Shown one piece after another: positions 1-4,486 of a DNA stretch of 10,737 nucleotides. How positions within the stretch are numbered: position 1 is the stretch's first letter; every line of letters starts with the position of its first letter. Both the position numbers and the translations under genes were made by a program. The notes beneath the pieces are model-generated. The model worked only from the letters and a program-made list of their open reading frames with translations, was not told where the DNA came from and ran no database searches. Source of the DNA: JAJPHT01 sp035687045 (lineage in GTDB: Archaea > Thermoplasmatota > SW-10-69-26 > JACQPN01 > JAJPHT01); NCBI GenBank assembly GCA_035687045.1, contig DASRYU010000211.1, positions 1 through 10,737 on the forward strand, read 5' to 3'.

Positions 1-1035
1 GACCTGCACCTTCTCGACGCGGGGCCCAATGGCGGCCGCGGCCTGCACGGTGTGGATGTCGTTGCCGTGGAAGCAGTTGTTCTCGCCCCACTCGTCCCAC
101 CAGATGCCGTAGCGGCCGCCGCTGATCTCGTTGCCGTGGATCTCGTTGCCGCGCGGGGGCACGAAGAGCCAGAACACGGCGATGCCCATGAGGTGGTTGT
201 TCTCGATGCGGTTGCCGTAGACCTCGTTGAACCAGCCGCCCGCGATGCCGATGCCCATGCCGGCAGGCACGTGCACCGTCTCCCAGGTGCCGGACTCGGG
301 CGCGTCCATGTTGTTGTTGCTGTGGACGTGGTTGTCGTAGATGCGCGTGTGCACCTGCGTGCCGTAGATCTCGATCGTCTCGGTGTCTACGCCCATCTCC
401 TGGGGGAGGACGTTCGGGAGGATGCCGGCGCGGTTGTGGAAGAACTCGTTCTGGAAGATGTCCACGTACGAGTTCGCCGTGCCCGAGTAGCCGAGCATGT
501 TGTTGAAGCCGATGTTGTGGTGCACGCGGCAGTTGCAGTTCGGCGTCTCGCCGATGTAGAAGCCCGAGTCGCTGTGGCCGAAGGCGATGCTGTGCGAGAT
601 GTCGCCGTTCGTGGAGTGGATGGCGTAGAGGCCGTACTCGCCGTTGTTGGCCGCCACGAGGTCGGTCATCGTGAAGCCGTTGACGTGCGAGAAGACGAAC
701 GCGTTGCCGAGGTAGTTCTGCGCCGTCATCGAGCGCACCGTGACGTTGTCGGCAAGGACGGTCACCGCGTTGTCCAGGAGGCCGCCGCCCTCGAGGATGA
801 CGCTGTCGCGGCTGTACCCGGCGAGCGTGATGCGCGGCGTGATGATGGTGATCTCCTCCTGGTAGACGCCGGGCATCACGAGGATCGTGTCGCCGGGCGA
901 GGCCGCGGCGATGGCCGACTTGATGCTTGTGTAGCCACCGGGGCCGACGACAAGCGTCTGCGCGGCGGAGGCCGGCGTGAGAGCAAGAAGCGGGGCCGCA
1001 AGGAGCGCGGCGGCAAGAAGCAGGGCTGCGCGCAT
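1..1035 (-). CDS. Secreted right-handed parallel beta-helix protein (NosD / pectate-lyase-like fold), C-terminus beyond window
   Basis: Reading the minus strand from ATG at 1035 gives 345 residues with no stop before the window edge, so the C-terminus is missing. Residues 1-25 form a signal peptide (hydrophobic run, then A-S-A-A). Residues 31-63 follow the usual opening of secreted beta-helix proteins: GGYTSIKSAIAAASPGDTI, then PGVYQEEITI and ITLAGY. The remainder has repeated rungs with N-N and G-N turns (HHNIGFNN 172-179, IYDNHVHSNN 232-241, VYGNRIENN 272-280, IHGNEISGG 299-307, FHGNDIH 322-328), as in NosD/CASH and polysaccharide-lyase folds. Likely exported and bound to a carbohydrate or to the cell surface. 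It follows the cupredoxin gene by 5 bases, with a GGTGA ribosome-binding-like motif over that gene's stop, so the two are probably co-transcribed. NosD proteins work in copper-site maturation, so a copper link is possible but unproven. No catalytic residues could be assigned. Confidence 0.88.
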   Translation of the reverse strand, partial: MRAALLLAAALLAAPLLALTPASAAQTLVVGPGGYTSIKSAIAAASPGDTILVMPGVYQEEITIITPRITLAGYSRDSVILEGGGLLDNAVTVLADNVTVRSMTAQNYLGNAFVFSHVNGFTMTDLVAANNGEYGLYAIHSTNGDISHSIAFGHSDSGFYIGETPNCNCRVHHNIGFNNMLGYSGTANSYVDIFQNEFFHNRAGILPNVLPQEMGVDTETIEIYGTQVHTRIYDNHVHSNNNMDAPESGTWETVHVPAGMGIGIAGGWFNEVYGNRIENNHLMGIAVFWLFVPPRGNEIHGNEISGGRYGIWWDEWGENNCFHGNDIHTVQAAAAIGPRVEKVQV

Positions 1036-1040
1036 GAGGT

Positions 1041-1460
1041 TCACCGGATGAGGAGCGTGCCGTTCATCGTGCTGGGGTGGTAGACGCAGGTGTAGTCGAC
1101 GGAGAACGAGCCGTCGGGGAGGGCGAGCGCGTTCCCGCATTCGGTGAGCGCGCCGTCGTTCCACTCGCTGATGGCGAACAGCTTCCCGTCGCTGATCGTG
1201 AACCACGCCTGGCCCGGGCTCGAGCGCGTGTAGTGCGTGTCGAAGCAGACGGCGAGGTCCGCGTAGCTCGTCGCCGTGTGGCCCATGTCCATCGCGGTCC
1301 ACGTCACGGTGGAGCCGCGCTCGACGACGGTCACGATGGGGATGAAGCCGAGCGTGAGGTGGCTGGGCACCTCGCAGCTGGGGATGCAGGTGCCGCTCCC
1401 CGCGAGGGCAGGGGTGGCGAAGGCGAGCGCCGCGAGGGCGAGCGCGAGAGCAAGACGCAA
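1041..1460 (-). CDS. Secreted cupredoxin (type 1 copper protein)
   Basis: The frame encodes 139 residues from TTG at 1460. I chose this start because a strong GGGAGGT motif lies 7 bases upstream and it gives a clean signal peptide (residues 1-20, ending P-A-L-A). An in-frame TTG at 1484 would add 8 residues. The mature part is a small beta-sandwich with the cupredoxin pattern: GSTVTWTAMDMGHTAT supplies His61, and TCVYHPSTMNGTLLI supplies Cys125, His128 and Met132 as the C-terminal type 1 copper ligands. The C-x2-H-x3-M spacing lies between the amicyanin and plastocyanin arrangements. Additional Cys at 25, 29, 72 and 108 could form disulfides, including a CIPSC motif near the N-terminus. Probable role is extracellular electron transfer or copper binding. 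It is first in an apparent two-gene operon with the beta-helix protein. Confidence 0.85.
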   Translation of the reverse strand: MRLALALALAALAFATPALAGSGTCIPSCEVPSHLTLGFIPIVTVVERGSTVTWTAMDMGHTATSYADLAVCFDTHYTRSSPGQAWFTISDGKLFAISEWNDGALTECGNALALPDGSFSVDYTCVYHPSTMNGTLLIR

Positions 1461-1467
1461 AGGTAGG

Positions 1468-1474
1468 ACCTCCC
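1468..1474 (-). promoter_or_regulatory. Ribosome binding site of the cupredoxin gene
   Basis: The minus strand reads GGGAGGT here, 7 bases before TTG 1460. It matches the archaeal 16S 3' end well and decides the start in favour of 1460 over the upstream TTG at 1484, which would place this motif inside the coding region. Confidence 0.6.
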
Positions 1475-1536
1475 GCGCCCGCAAGGCGGTGCGGCGGATA
1501 AGGGGTTTTGGGCGAGAGCATAGCTGCGTGGGATGG

Positions 1537-1542
1537 TTTAAA
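1537..1542. promoter_or_regulatory. Palindromic TATA-like element shared by divergent genes
   Basis: TTTAAA is self-complementary and the only AT-rich hexamer in the 86 bases between the two starts. On the plus strand it sits about 31 bases before ATG 1571, giving a nearly leaderless transcript. On the minus strand it would start transcription near 1512, leaving a leader of about 50 bases that contains the GGGAGGT site. The spacing fits archaeal TBP sites. The BRE element is not clear. Confidence 0.5.
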
Positions 1543-1570
1543 GCGCGGTCGGGTGTTCGCCACGGCGTCC

Positions 1571-2110
1571 ATGCACCGCGACACCGTCATCGGCATCGTT
1601 GGGGTCGTGATCCTCGTCGCCGCGATGGTCGGCGTCTTCACCTACGAGCGGAGCCAGGCTGGAGCGCTGCCCGGCGGCGCGGGCGGCGAGGTCGGGAACT
1701 TCACGCTCGAGGCCGTCACCGGCACCGCCGCGGTCGGCGAGACCGAGCAGCAGATCGTCACCTTCAACCAGACCGGCCTCACGAACGTCACCTTCACGCT
1801 GACGTGGACGCCGGGCGCGCAGACGAGCATGAACACGCTGGAGCTCGTCGTCACGATGCCCGACGGCACGCCCTTCGAGGCGGCGCCCGAGAACGACGGC
1901 GAGATCACGCTCACCGTCCCCGTCAACAACACGAGCAGCGCCGGCACGGCAGGTGTGGGCGACTGGCAGGTCAGCGTCCGCTTCGTGAGCGCCGAGGTCA
2001 CGACGCCCGTCGGGCAGCCGCCCGCGCAGCCGCCGGTGGTCCCGCCCAACACGACGGACCAGAGCGTCGACTTCCGCGTGGCCATCGCCGGCCAAGCCTA
2101 CGGCGCCTGA
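1571..2110 (+). CDS. Membrane-anchored extracellular protein, unknown function
   Basis: ATG at 1571 gives 179 residues. Residues 5-23 are a single hydrophobic helix right after a short charged N-terminus (MHRD), so the protein is probably N-terminally anchored with the rest outside. The outer part (about 40-179) alternates polar and hydrophobic residues as beta strands (NVTFTLTWTPG, TLELVVTMPDG, EITLTVPVNN, DWQVSVRFVS) and looks like one beta-sandwich. A proline-rich stretch (147-159) precedes the final strand. Five N-x-S/T sequons (near 43, 66, 72, 119-120, 160) fit an N-glycosylated surface protein. The open frame continues upstream to 1508, but that extension is arginine-rich, overlaps the TATA element and is not needed. 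I recognise no family. It is divergent from the cupredoxin operon and may share its promoter region. Confidence 0.8.
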   Translation: MHRDTVIGIVGVVILVAAMVGVFTYERSQAGALPGGAGGEVGNFTLEAVTGTAAVGETEQQIVTFNQTGLTNVTFTLTWTPGAQTSMNTLELVVTMPDGTPFEAAPENDGEITLTVPVNNTSSAGTAGVGDWQVSVRFVSAEVTTPVGQPPAQPPVVPPNTTDQSVDFRVAIAGQAYGA

Positions 2111-2131
2111 GCCCGCTCCGGCTCGCCTGCC

Positions 2132-2156
2132 TGCCCGCGCCCGCGCAAGGCGGGCA
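2132..2156 (+). terminator. Hairpin downstream of the anchored protein gene
   Basis: TGCCCGC (2132-2138) pairs perfectly with GCGGGCA (2150-2156) across an 11-base loop, about 20 bases after the stop at 2110. No clear T-run follows at once, so a terminator role is a guess. Alternatively it is just GC-rich spacer. Confidence 0.25.
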
Positions 2157-2177
2157 CCCGGCATTGTCCCAAGCGCG

Positions 2178-2185
2178 TTATCTTT
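2178..2185 (+). promoter_or_regulatory. Candidate TATA element upstream of the cyanophycinase-like gene
   Basis: TTATCTTT is the only AT-rich stretch in the 159-base gap. Normal archaeal spacing puts transcription start near 2206-2210. That is essentially at the ATG of the short leader frame at 2208, and about 60 bases before the peptidase ATG. Confidence 0.4.
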
Positions 2186-2207
2186 CCGAGCCGCACTCGG
2201 GGAGGCG

Positions 2208-2270
2208 ATGGCACGCCTCCTCCCCCTTCTCCCCAACGAACGCGTCGCGACCGCCCCGGAGGCCGCCTGA
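2208..2270 (+). CDS. Possible 20-codon leader ORF coupled to the peptidase gene
   Basis: ATG at 2208 opens a 20-residue frame (MARLLPLLPNERVATAPEAA) whose TGA (2268-2270) overlaps the next gene's ATG (2270-2272) as TGATG. A GGGGAGG run lies upstream but only 2 bases from the ATG, too close for normal use. The predicted transcript start is nearly at this ATG, so leaderless translation would suit it. The overlap would allow translational coupling to the peptidase. The downstream gene has its own GGAGG site at 2258-2262, so the short frame may equally be chance. Confidence 0.25.
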   Translation: MARLLPLLPNERVATAPEAA

Positions 2271-3109
2271 TGCCGCCCAAGGGCATCCTCGTCGCCATCG
2301 GCGGAGCGGAGGACAAGGAGGACGACATGCTCGTCCTCCGCCGCGTCCTCGACGAGGTGAAGGGGGAGGCCGAGCACGTCGTCGTCATCGCCGGCGCGTC
2401 GCGCGAGCCGCGCGAGGCGGCCGAGCCCTACCTCAAGGCGTTCCGCGAGATGGGCATCCACTACGTGGACGCGCTCCCGTTCAAGAGCCGCGACGAGGTC
2501 GAGGAGAAGCGGACGCTCGAGATGCTCGAGGAGGCCGACGTCATCTACTTCACCGGCGGCGACCAGGTCAAGCTCGTCGAGGCGCTGCGCGACACCGAGG
2601 CGCTCGACATCATCCGCAGGCGCTACGAGGAGGGCGCCGTCATCGCGGGCACGAGCGCGGGCGCGGCCGCCATGAGCGAGACGATGGTCGCGCGAGGCAC
2701 GATCGAAGAGGGCCTCACGAAGGGCAACGTCAAGACGGACGTGGGCCTCGGCCTCTTCCCGCACACGGTCATCGACACGCACTTCGTGCAGCGCGGCCGC
2801 TTCGCGCGCCTCCTCGAGATCGTCACGTACGACCCGAGCCTCACCGGGATCGGCATCAGCGAGGACACGGGCATCATCGTGCGCAACGGCGTCGACATCG
2901 AGGTCATCGGCTCCGACAACGTCATCATCTTCGACGGCACGGAAGTCATGCACACGAACGCGCAGGAGGCCAATCGCGGACAGGCGCTCATCGTCGCGCG
3001 CTCCATCGTCCACGCCCTCGCGAGCGGTTGCCACTACAACCTCGAGACGCGCGAGATCCGCGTGCCCACGCAGGAGACGGTCTCGCTGAAGCAGGAGCAG
3101 GCGGCGTAG
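2270..3109 (+). CDS. Cyanophycinase-family serine peptidase (peptidase family S51)
   Basis: The protein has 279 residues and starts at ATG 2270, with GGAGG 7 bases upstream (2258-2262). Family blocks appear in order: IGGAEDK at 10-16, YFTGGDQVKL at 93-102, the nucleophile elbow AGTSAGAAAM with Ser129, DTHFVQRGR with His171, and GIGISEDT with Glu198. Ser129/His171/Glu198 keep the same relative spacing as the catalytic triad of cyanobacterial cyanophycinase (Ser132/His174/Glu201), and the length is normal. Cyanophycinase cleaves the polymer multi-L-arginyl-poly-L-aspartate into beta-Asp-Arg dipeptides, and relatives act on other beta- or alpha-aspartyl peptides. There is no signal peptide, so it is cytoplasmic. 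No cyanophycin synthetase or isoaspartyl dipeptidase lies nearby, so the substrate is uncertain. The 3' flank is the CCWGG repeat array. Confidence 0.88.
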   Translation: MPPKGILVAIGGAEDKEDDMLVLRRVLDEVKGEAEHVVVIAGASREPREAAEPYLKAFREMGIHYVDALPFKSRDEVEEKRTLEMLEEADVIYFTGGDQVKLVEALRDTEALDIIRRRYEEGAVIAGTSAGAAAMSETMVARGTIEEGLTKGNVKTDVGLGLFPHTVIDTHFVQRGRFARLLEIVTYDPSLTGIGISEDTGIIVRNGVDIEVIGSDNVIIFDGTEVMHTNAQEANRGQALIVARSIVHALASGCHYNLETREIRVPTQETVSLKQEQAA

Positions 3110-3131
3110 GCGCGTCCGAGGCGGACGGGCA

Positions 3132-3250
3132 CGGCCAGGCCGAGCCAGGTGGTGCCAGGCCGAGCCAGGTGGTGCCAGGCCGGGCCAGGTGGAGCCTGGC
3201 CGAGCCAGGTGGAGCCAGGTGGAGCCAGGCCGAGCCAGGTGGTGCCAAGT
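3132..3250. repeat. Tandem array with exact 10-bp period, CCWGG in nearly every unit
   Basis: Twelve consecutive 10-base units share the core GCCAGG at 3134, 3144, 3154 and onward to 3244. One unit reads GCCTGG (3194) and the last is degenerate (GCCAAG). Flanking bases alternate mainly between CGA and GGT/GGA, giving a looser 20-bp super-unit. Eleven units contain CCWGG, a palindromic site of the Dcm/EcoRII type. The A-to-T unit lets 3183-3189 pair with 3195-3201 as a 7-bp hairpin. The array lies right after the peptidase stop. Frames read through it are low complexity and I regard it as non-coding. Confidence 0.85.
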
Positions 3251-3253
3251 GGA

Positions 3254-3267
3254 GGGCTCGGCAGGAT
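3254..3267 (-). repeat. Direct copy of the tRNA-Val 3' end
   Basis: GGGCTCGGCAGGAT on the plus strand is identical to 3347-3360 inside tRNA-Val, 93 bp away. It covers the 3' acceptor strand, the 3' T-stem strand and the last bases of the T-loop. Similarity continues 3 bases with one mismatch (CCG against TCG). It is in the same orientation as the tRNA and lies on its 3' side, as a tRNA-derived attachment-site copy would. Confidence 0.55.
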
Positions 3268-3280
3268 CCGCGGACGGGGT

Positions 3281-3297
3281 CCCCGGCGAAGCCGGGG
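3281..3297. terminator. Perfect 7-bp hairpin with GAA/TTC loop
   Basis: CCCCGGC (3281-3287) pairs with GCCGGGG (3291-3297) across a 3-base loop. It lies on the 3' side of both converging transcripts (peptidase on plus, tRNA-Val on minus). No T-run follows on either strand, so the terminator role is only plausible. The GAA loop recurs in the hairpin after tRNA-Gln. Confidence 0.35.
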
Positions 3298-3310
3298 TGG
3301 GTGCGGAGAT

Positions 3311-3355
3311 GCCGAGCCCACGGAGCGCGCCGTAGGCGCGCGCAGTGGGCTCGGC
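3311..3355. repeat. Long inverted repeat using the tRNA-Val 3' end as one arm
   Basis: GCCGAGCCCA (3311-3320) is the exact complement of TGGGCTCGGC (3346-3355), the latter being the discriminator, acceptor 3' strand and part of the T-stem of tRNA-Val. Between them GCGCGCC (3325-3331) pairs with GGCGCGC (3335-3341) around a GTA loop. Together they make a two-part hairpin of 10 + 7 bp separated by a 4 x 4 internal loop. In a tRNA-Val precursor that reads past its 3' end, this could compete with the acceptor stem or stop transcription. Confidence 0.6.
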
Positions 3356-3418
3356 AGGATTCGAACCTGCGGCATTCGCCTTGTAAGAGCGACGTCCTAA
3401 CCGCTGAACGACGAGCCC
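3346..3418 (-). tRNA. tRNA-Val, anticodon UAC
   Basis: The minus strand folds into a 73-base cloverleaf. The acceptor GGGCTCG pairs with CGAGCCC, with discriminator A73 at 3346. The D stem is GTTC/GGAC and the anticodon stem TCGCT/GGCGA with one G-U pair. The loop CTTACAA puts TAC at 3385-3383, reading GUA valine codons. The variable loop is 5 bases, and the T stem GCAGG/CCTGC holds a TTCGAAT loop. No intron and no encoded CCA. Position 9 is C rather than the usual purine. No convincing TATA box is seen in the 51 bases between this gene and the divergent RNase HI gene. The 3' flank contains the inverted and direct copies of its own 3' end. Confidence 0.93.
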
Positions 3419-3469
3419 GGTGGATGCGGCCACAAGTCGTTTCACCATGAACCTGCCGACGCGTTGTCG

Positions 3470-3988
3470 ATGGGCGCGTGGGTGCTCCACTTCGACGGCC
3501 TCTTCGAGCCCCGCTACCAGGCGCGCGGCATCGCAACGTACGGGTTCACGGCGGACCACGACGGGGAGCGCGTGGGCGAGGGGAAGGGGCTGCTGTTCGG
3601 GCCCGGCGAGGGCGGGAGCGCGAACGTCGCGGAGTTCGGCGCGCTCATCCACGGGCTCGCGTTCCTGGAGGACCGGAAGGAGGACGATTGCCCCGTCGTC
3701 ATCCGCGGCGACTCGCGGCTCGTCATCGAGACGGTGGCGGGGCGCTGGAACCTCTCGAGCCCGCGCCTCCTTCCCCTGCACAAGATGGCGCGGCGCATCC
3801 TCGCGGAGATCCCCGGCCCGAAGACGCTCGAGAAGGTGAGCCGCGAGGAGAACGCGGGCGCGGACCGGCTCACGCGCGAGGCGTACCACGAGGCGGCGGC
3901 CGCGCACCCCGCATGGGGGCTCGGGCCGCACGCGAAGACGAACCGCCGCCGCGCGGACCCGGAGGCGCGCCCGCCGTCACGCTTATAG
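3470..3988 (+). CDS. RNase HI family protein
   Basis: ATG at 3470 gives 172 residues. A TTG two codons earlier is possible, but there is no ribosome-binding motif to support it. The RNase H fold is recognisable: the first strand VLHFDG carries Asp9, ANVAEFGALIHGL carries Glu56, VVIRGDSRLVIE carries Asp81, and SREENAGADRLTREA carries Asp132. These match the DEDD carboxylates that bind two metals and cleave RNA in RNA-DNA hybrids. The last 20-25 residues are basic and proline-rich and lie beyond the fold. The form without an N-terminal hybrid-binding domain is common in archaea. It lies between two tRNA genes and is divergent from tRNA-Val. Its stop codon lies within a TATA-like sequence that may drive tRNA-Gln. 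Likely roles are R-loop or primer removal. Confidence 0.87.
   Translation: MGAWVLHFDGLFEPRYQARGIATYGFTADHDGERVGEGKGLLFGPGEGGSANVAEFGALIHGLAFLEDRKEDDCPVVIRGDSRLVIETVAGRWNLSSPRLLPLHKMARRILAEIPGPKTLEKVSREENAGADRLTREAYHEAAAAHPAWGLGPHAKTNRRRADPEARPPSRL
3982..3987 (+). promoter_or_regulatory. TATA-like element before tRNA-Gln, overlapping the RNase HI stop
   Basis: CTTATA overlaps the TAG stop at 3986-3988. At usual spacing transcription would begin near 4010, giving a 35-base 5' leader removed by RNase P before tRNA position 1 at 4046. It is the only AT-rich hexamer in the gap. Confidence 0.4.
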
Positions 3989-4045
3989 AGGGGAGCCGCA
4001 ATCGAGGCGCCGTCCCCCTGGGCGAGCCGGGGCGGGCAACACATC

Positions 4046-4118
4046 AGCCCCGTGGTCTAGTGGCCAATGATTCGGGACTCTGGATCCTGCGACCGCGGTT
4101 CGAATCCGTGCGGGGCTA
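4046..4118 (+). tRNA. tRNA-Gln, anticodon CUG
   Basis: A 73-base cloverleaf. The acceptor AGCCCCG (4046-4052) pairs with CGGGGCT (4111-4117), with discriminator A at 4118. The D stem is short (GTC/GAT with one G-U) and carries a GG in the loop. The anticodon stem CGGGA/TCCTG holds loop CTCTGGA with CTG at 4080-4082, reading CAG. The T stem CGCGG/CCGTG has one G-U pair and a TTCGAAT loop. No intron and no CCA is encoded. The A1-U72 pair is typical of archaeal tRNA-Gln, which is normally charged with Glu and then amidated by GatDE. From the second anticodon base through the 3' end plus two flanking bases, the gene is repeated at 4185-4224. Confidence 0.93.
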
Positions 4119-4128
4119 CTCTCAAGGT

Positions 4129-4177
4129 GTGGGTCCGAAGGACCCACGGCGCATTGCGCCGCTGGTGCGCCAGCGGC
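4129..4177 (+). repeat. Three consecutive palindromes between tRNA-Gln and its 3' copy
   Basis: Three hairpins sit nearly end to end. The first is GTGGGTCC/GGACCCAC with a GAA loop (4129-4147). The second is GGCGC/GCGCC with an ATT loop (4148-4160). The third is GCCGCTGG/CCAGCGGC with a TGCG loop (4158-4177), overlapping the second by 3 bases, so those two are mutually exclusive. All stems are perfect. The first could act as a terminator or a 3'-processing barrier for the tRNA. The set lies in the 64 bases separating the two 40-bp repeats. Confidence 0.7.
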
Positions 4178-4184
4178 GGCGGCT

Positions 4185-4224
4185 TGGATCCTGCGACCGC
4201 GGTTCGAATCCGTGCGGGGCTACT
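4185..4224 (+). pseudogene. Duplicated 3' half of tRNA-Gln (attachment-site-like)
   Basis: These 40 bases are identical to 4081-4120: the second anticodon base, the 3' half of the anticodon arm, the variable loop, the T arm, the acceptor 3' strand, the discriminator and two flanking bases. There is no 5' half, so it cannot fold as a tRNA. A pyrimidine/T-rich run (TTCTTTCCTCC, about 4223-4233) follows this copy but not the intact gene. That suggests this copy keeps the original tRNA terminator and the intact gene's 3' half was supplied by an insertion. Confidence 0.8.
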
Positions 4225-4264
4225 TCTTTCCTCCAGCCGTGAGGCCGGGGCGTGTCACGGTGGC

Positions 4265-4435
4265 CTACCGGTCGCCGCGGTCGCCGTACCCCTTCTTGGA
4301 CTTGTTCTCGGCGTGCCGCTTCTGGTCCTGCGCGAGGCTGCGGCCGACGTCCTCGACCTCCTTGAAGCGCCCCTGCTCGTCGCGGCGGACGTAGCGCTTG
4401 TCGTTGCCGGTGTCGATGAGCTCTCGCTTGGTCAT
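4265..4435 (-). CDS. Small basic hydrophilic protein, 56 residues, unknown function
   Basis: Minus-strand ATG at 4435 to TAG at 4267-4265. The protein begins MTKRELIDTGNDKRYVRRD, continues QGRFKEVEDVGRSLAQDQKR and ends KKGYGDRGDR. It is rich in Lys, Arg, Asp and Glu, with no hydrophobic core or signal. From memory it resembles a family of short conserved hypothetical proteins with the same RELIDTG-xDKRYVRRD ... DVGRSL ... GDRGDR layout, found across bacteria and archaea and of unknown function. I could not check this. There is no ribosome-binding motif at normal distance. An AGGAG at 4459-4463 better fits an out-of-frame ATG at 4457. It is the last gene before tRNA-Gln, convergent with it, and lies 51 bases downstream of the lipoprotein gene. 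Confidence 0.75.
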   Translation of the reverse strand: MTKRELIDTGNDKRYVRRDEQGRFKEVEDVGRSLAQDQKRHAENKSKKGYGDRGDR

Positions 4436-4486
4436 GCGTGGCGGCTGCTGCCCGCATGCTCCTAAGGCATGTGGCCGCGTGCTCGC

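Noticed and set aside
52..1083. Long plus-strand open frame (343 residues, Val/Ala/Asp-rich)
   Set aside because: It is the antisense shadow of the beta-helix gene, which has a signal peptide and recognisable rungs. The plus product has no natural composition.
3132..3250. CRISPR array
   Set aside because: Units are 10 bp and contiguous, with no unique spacers and no cas genes nearby.
1276..3450. 724-residue plus-strand open frame
   Set aside because: Arg/His-rich shadow running through the anchored protein gene, the peptidase gene and the repeat array in the wrong frame.
1538..3931. 797-residue minus-strand open frame
   Set aside because: Antisense to three recognisable plus-strand features and crosses tRNA-Val. 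Composition is typical of a high-GC shadow.
4046..4224. Two complete tRNA-Gln genes in tandem
   Set aside because: The second copy has only the 3' half. The bases before it (hairpin sequence) cannot form acceptor or D arms with it.
4122..4457. 111-residue minus-strand frame starting near an AGGAG
   Set aside because: It reads through the duplicated tRNA segment and the small basic gene in another frame. The 56-residue frame has better composition and family resemblance.
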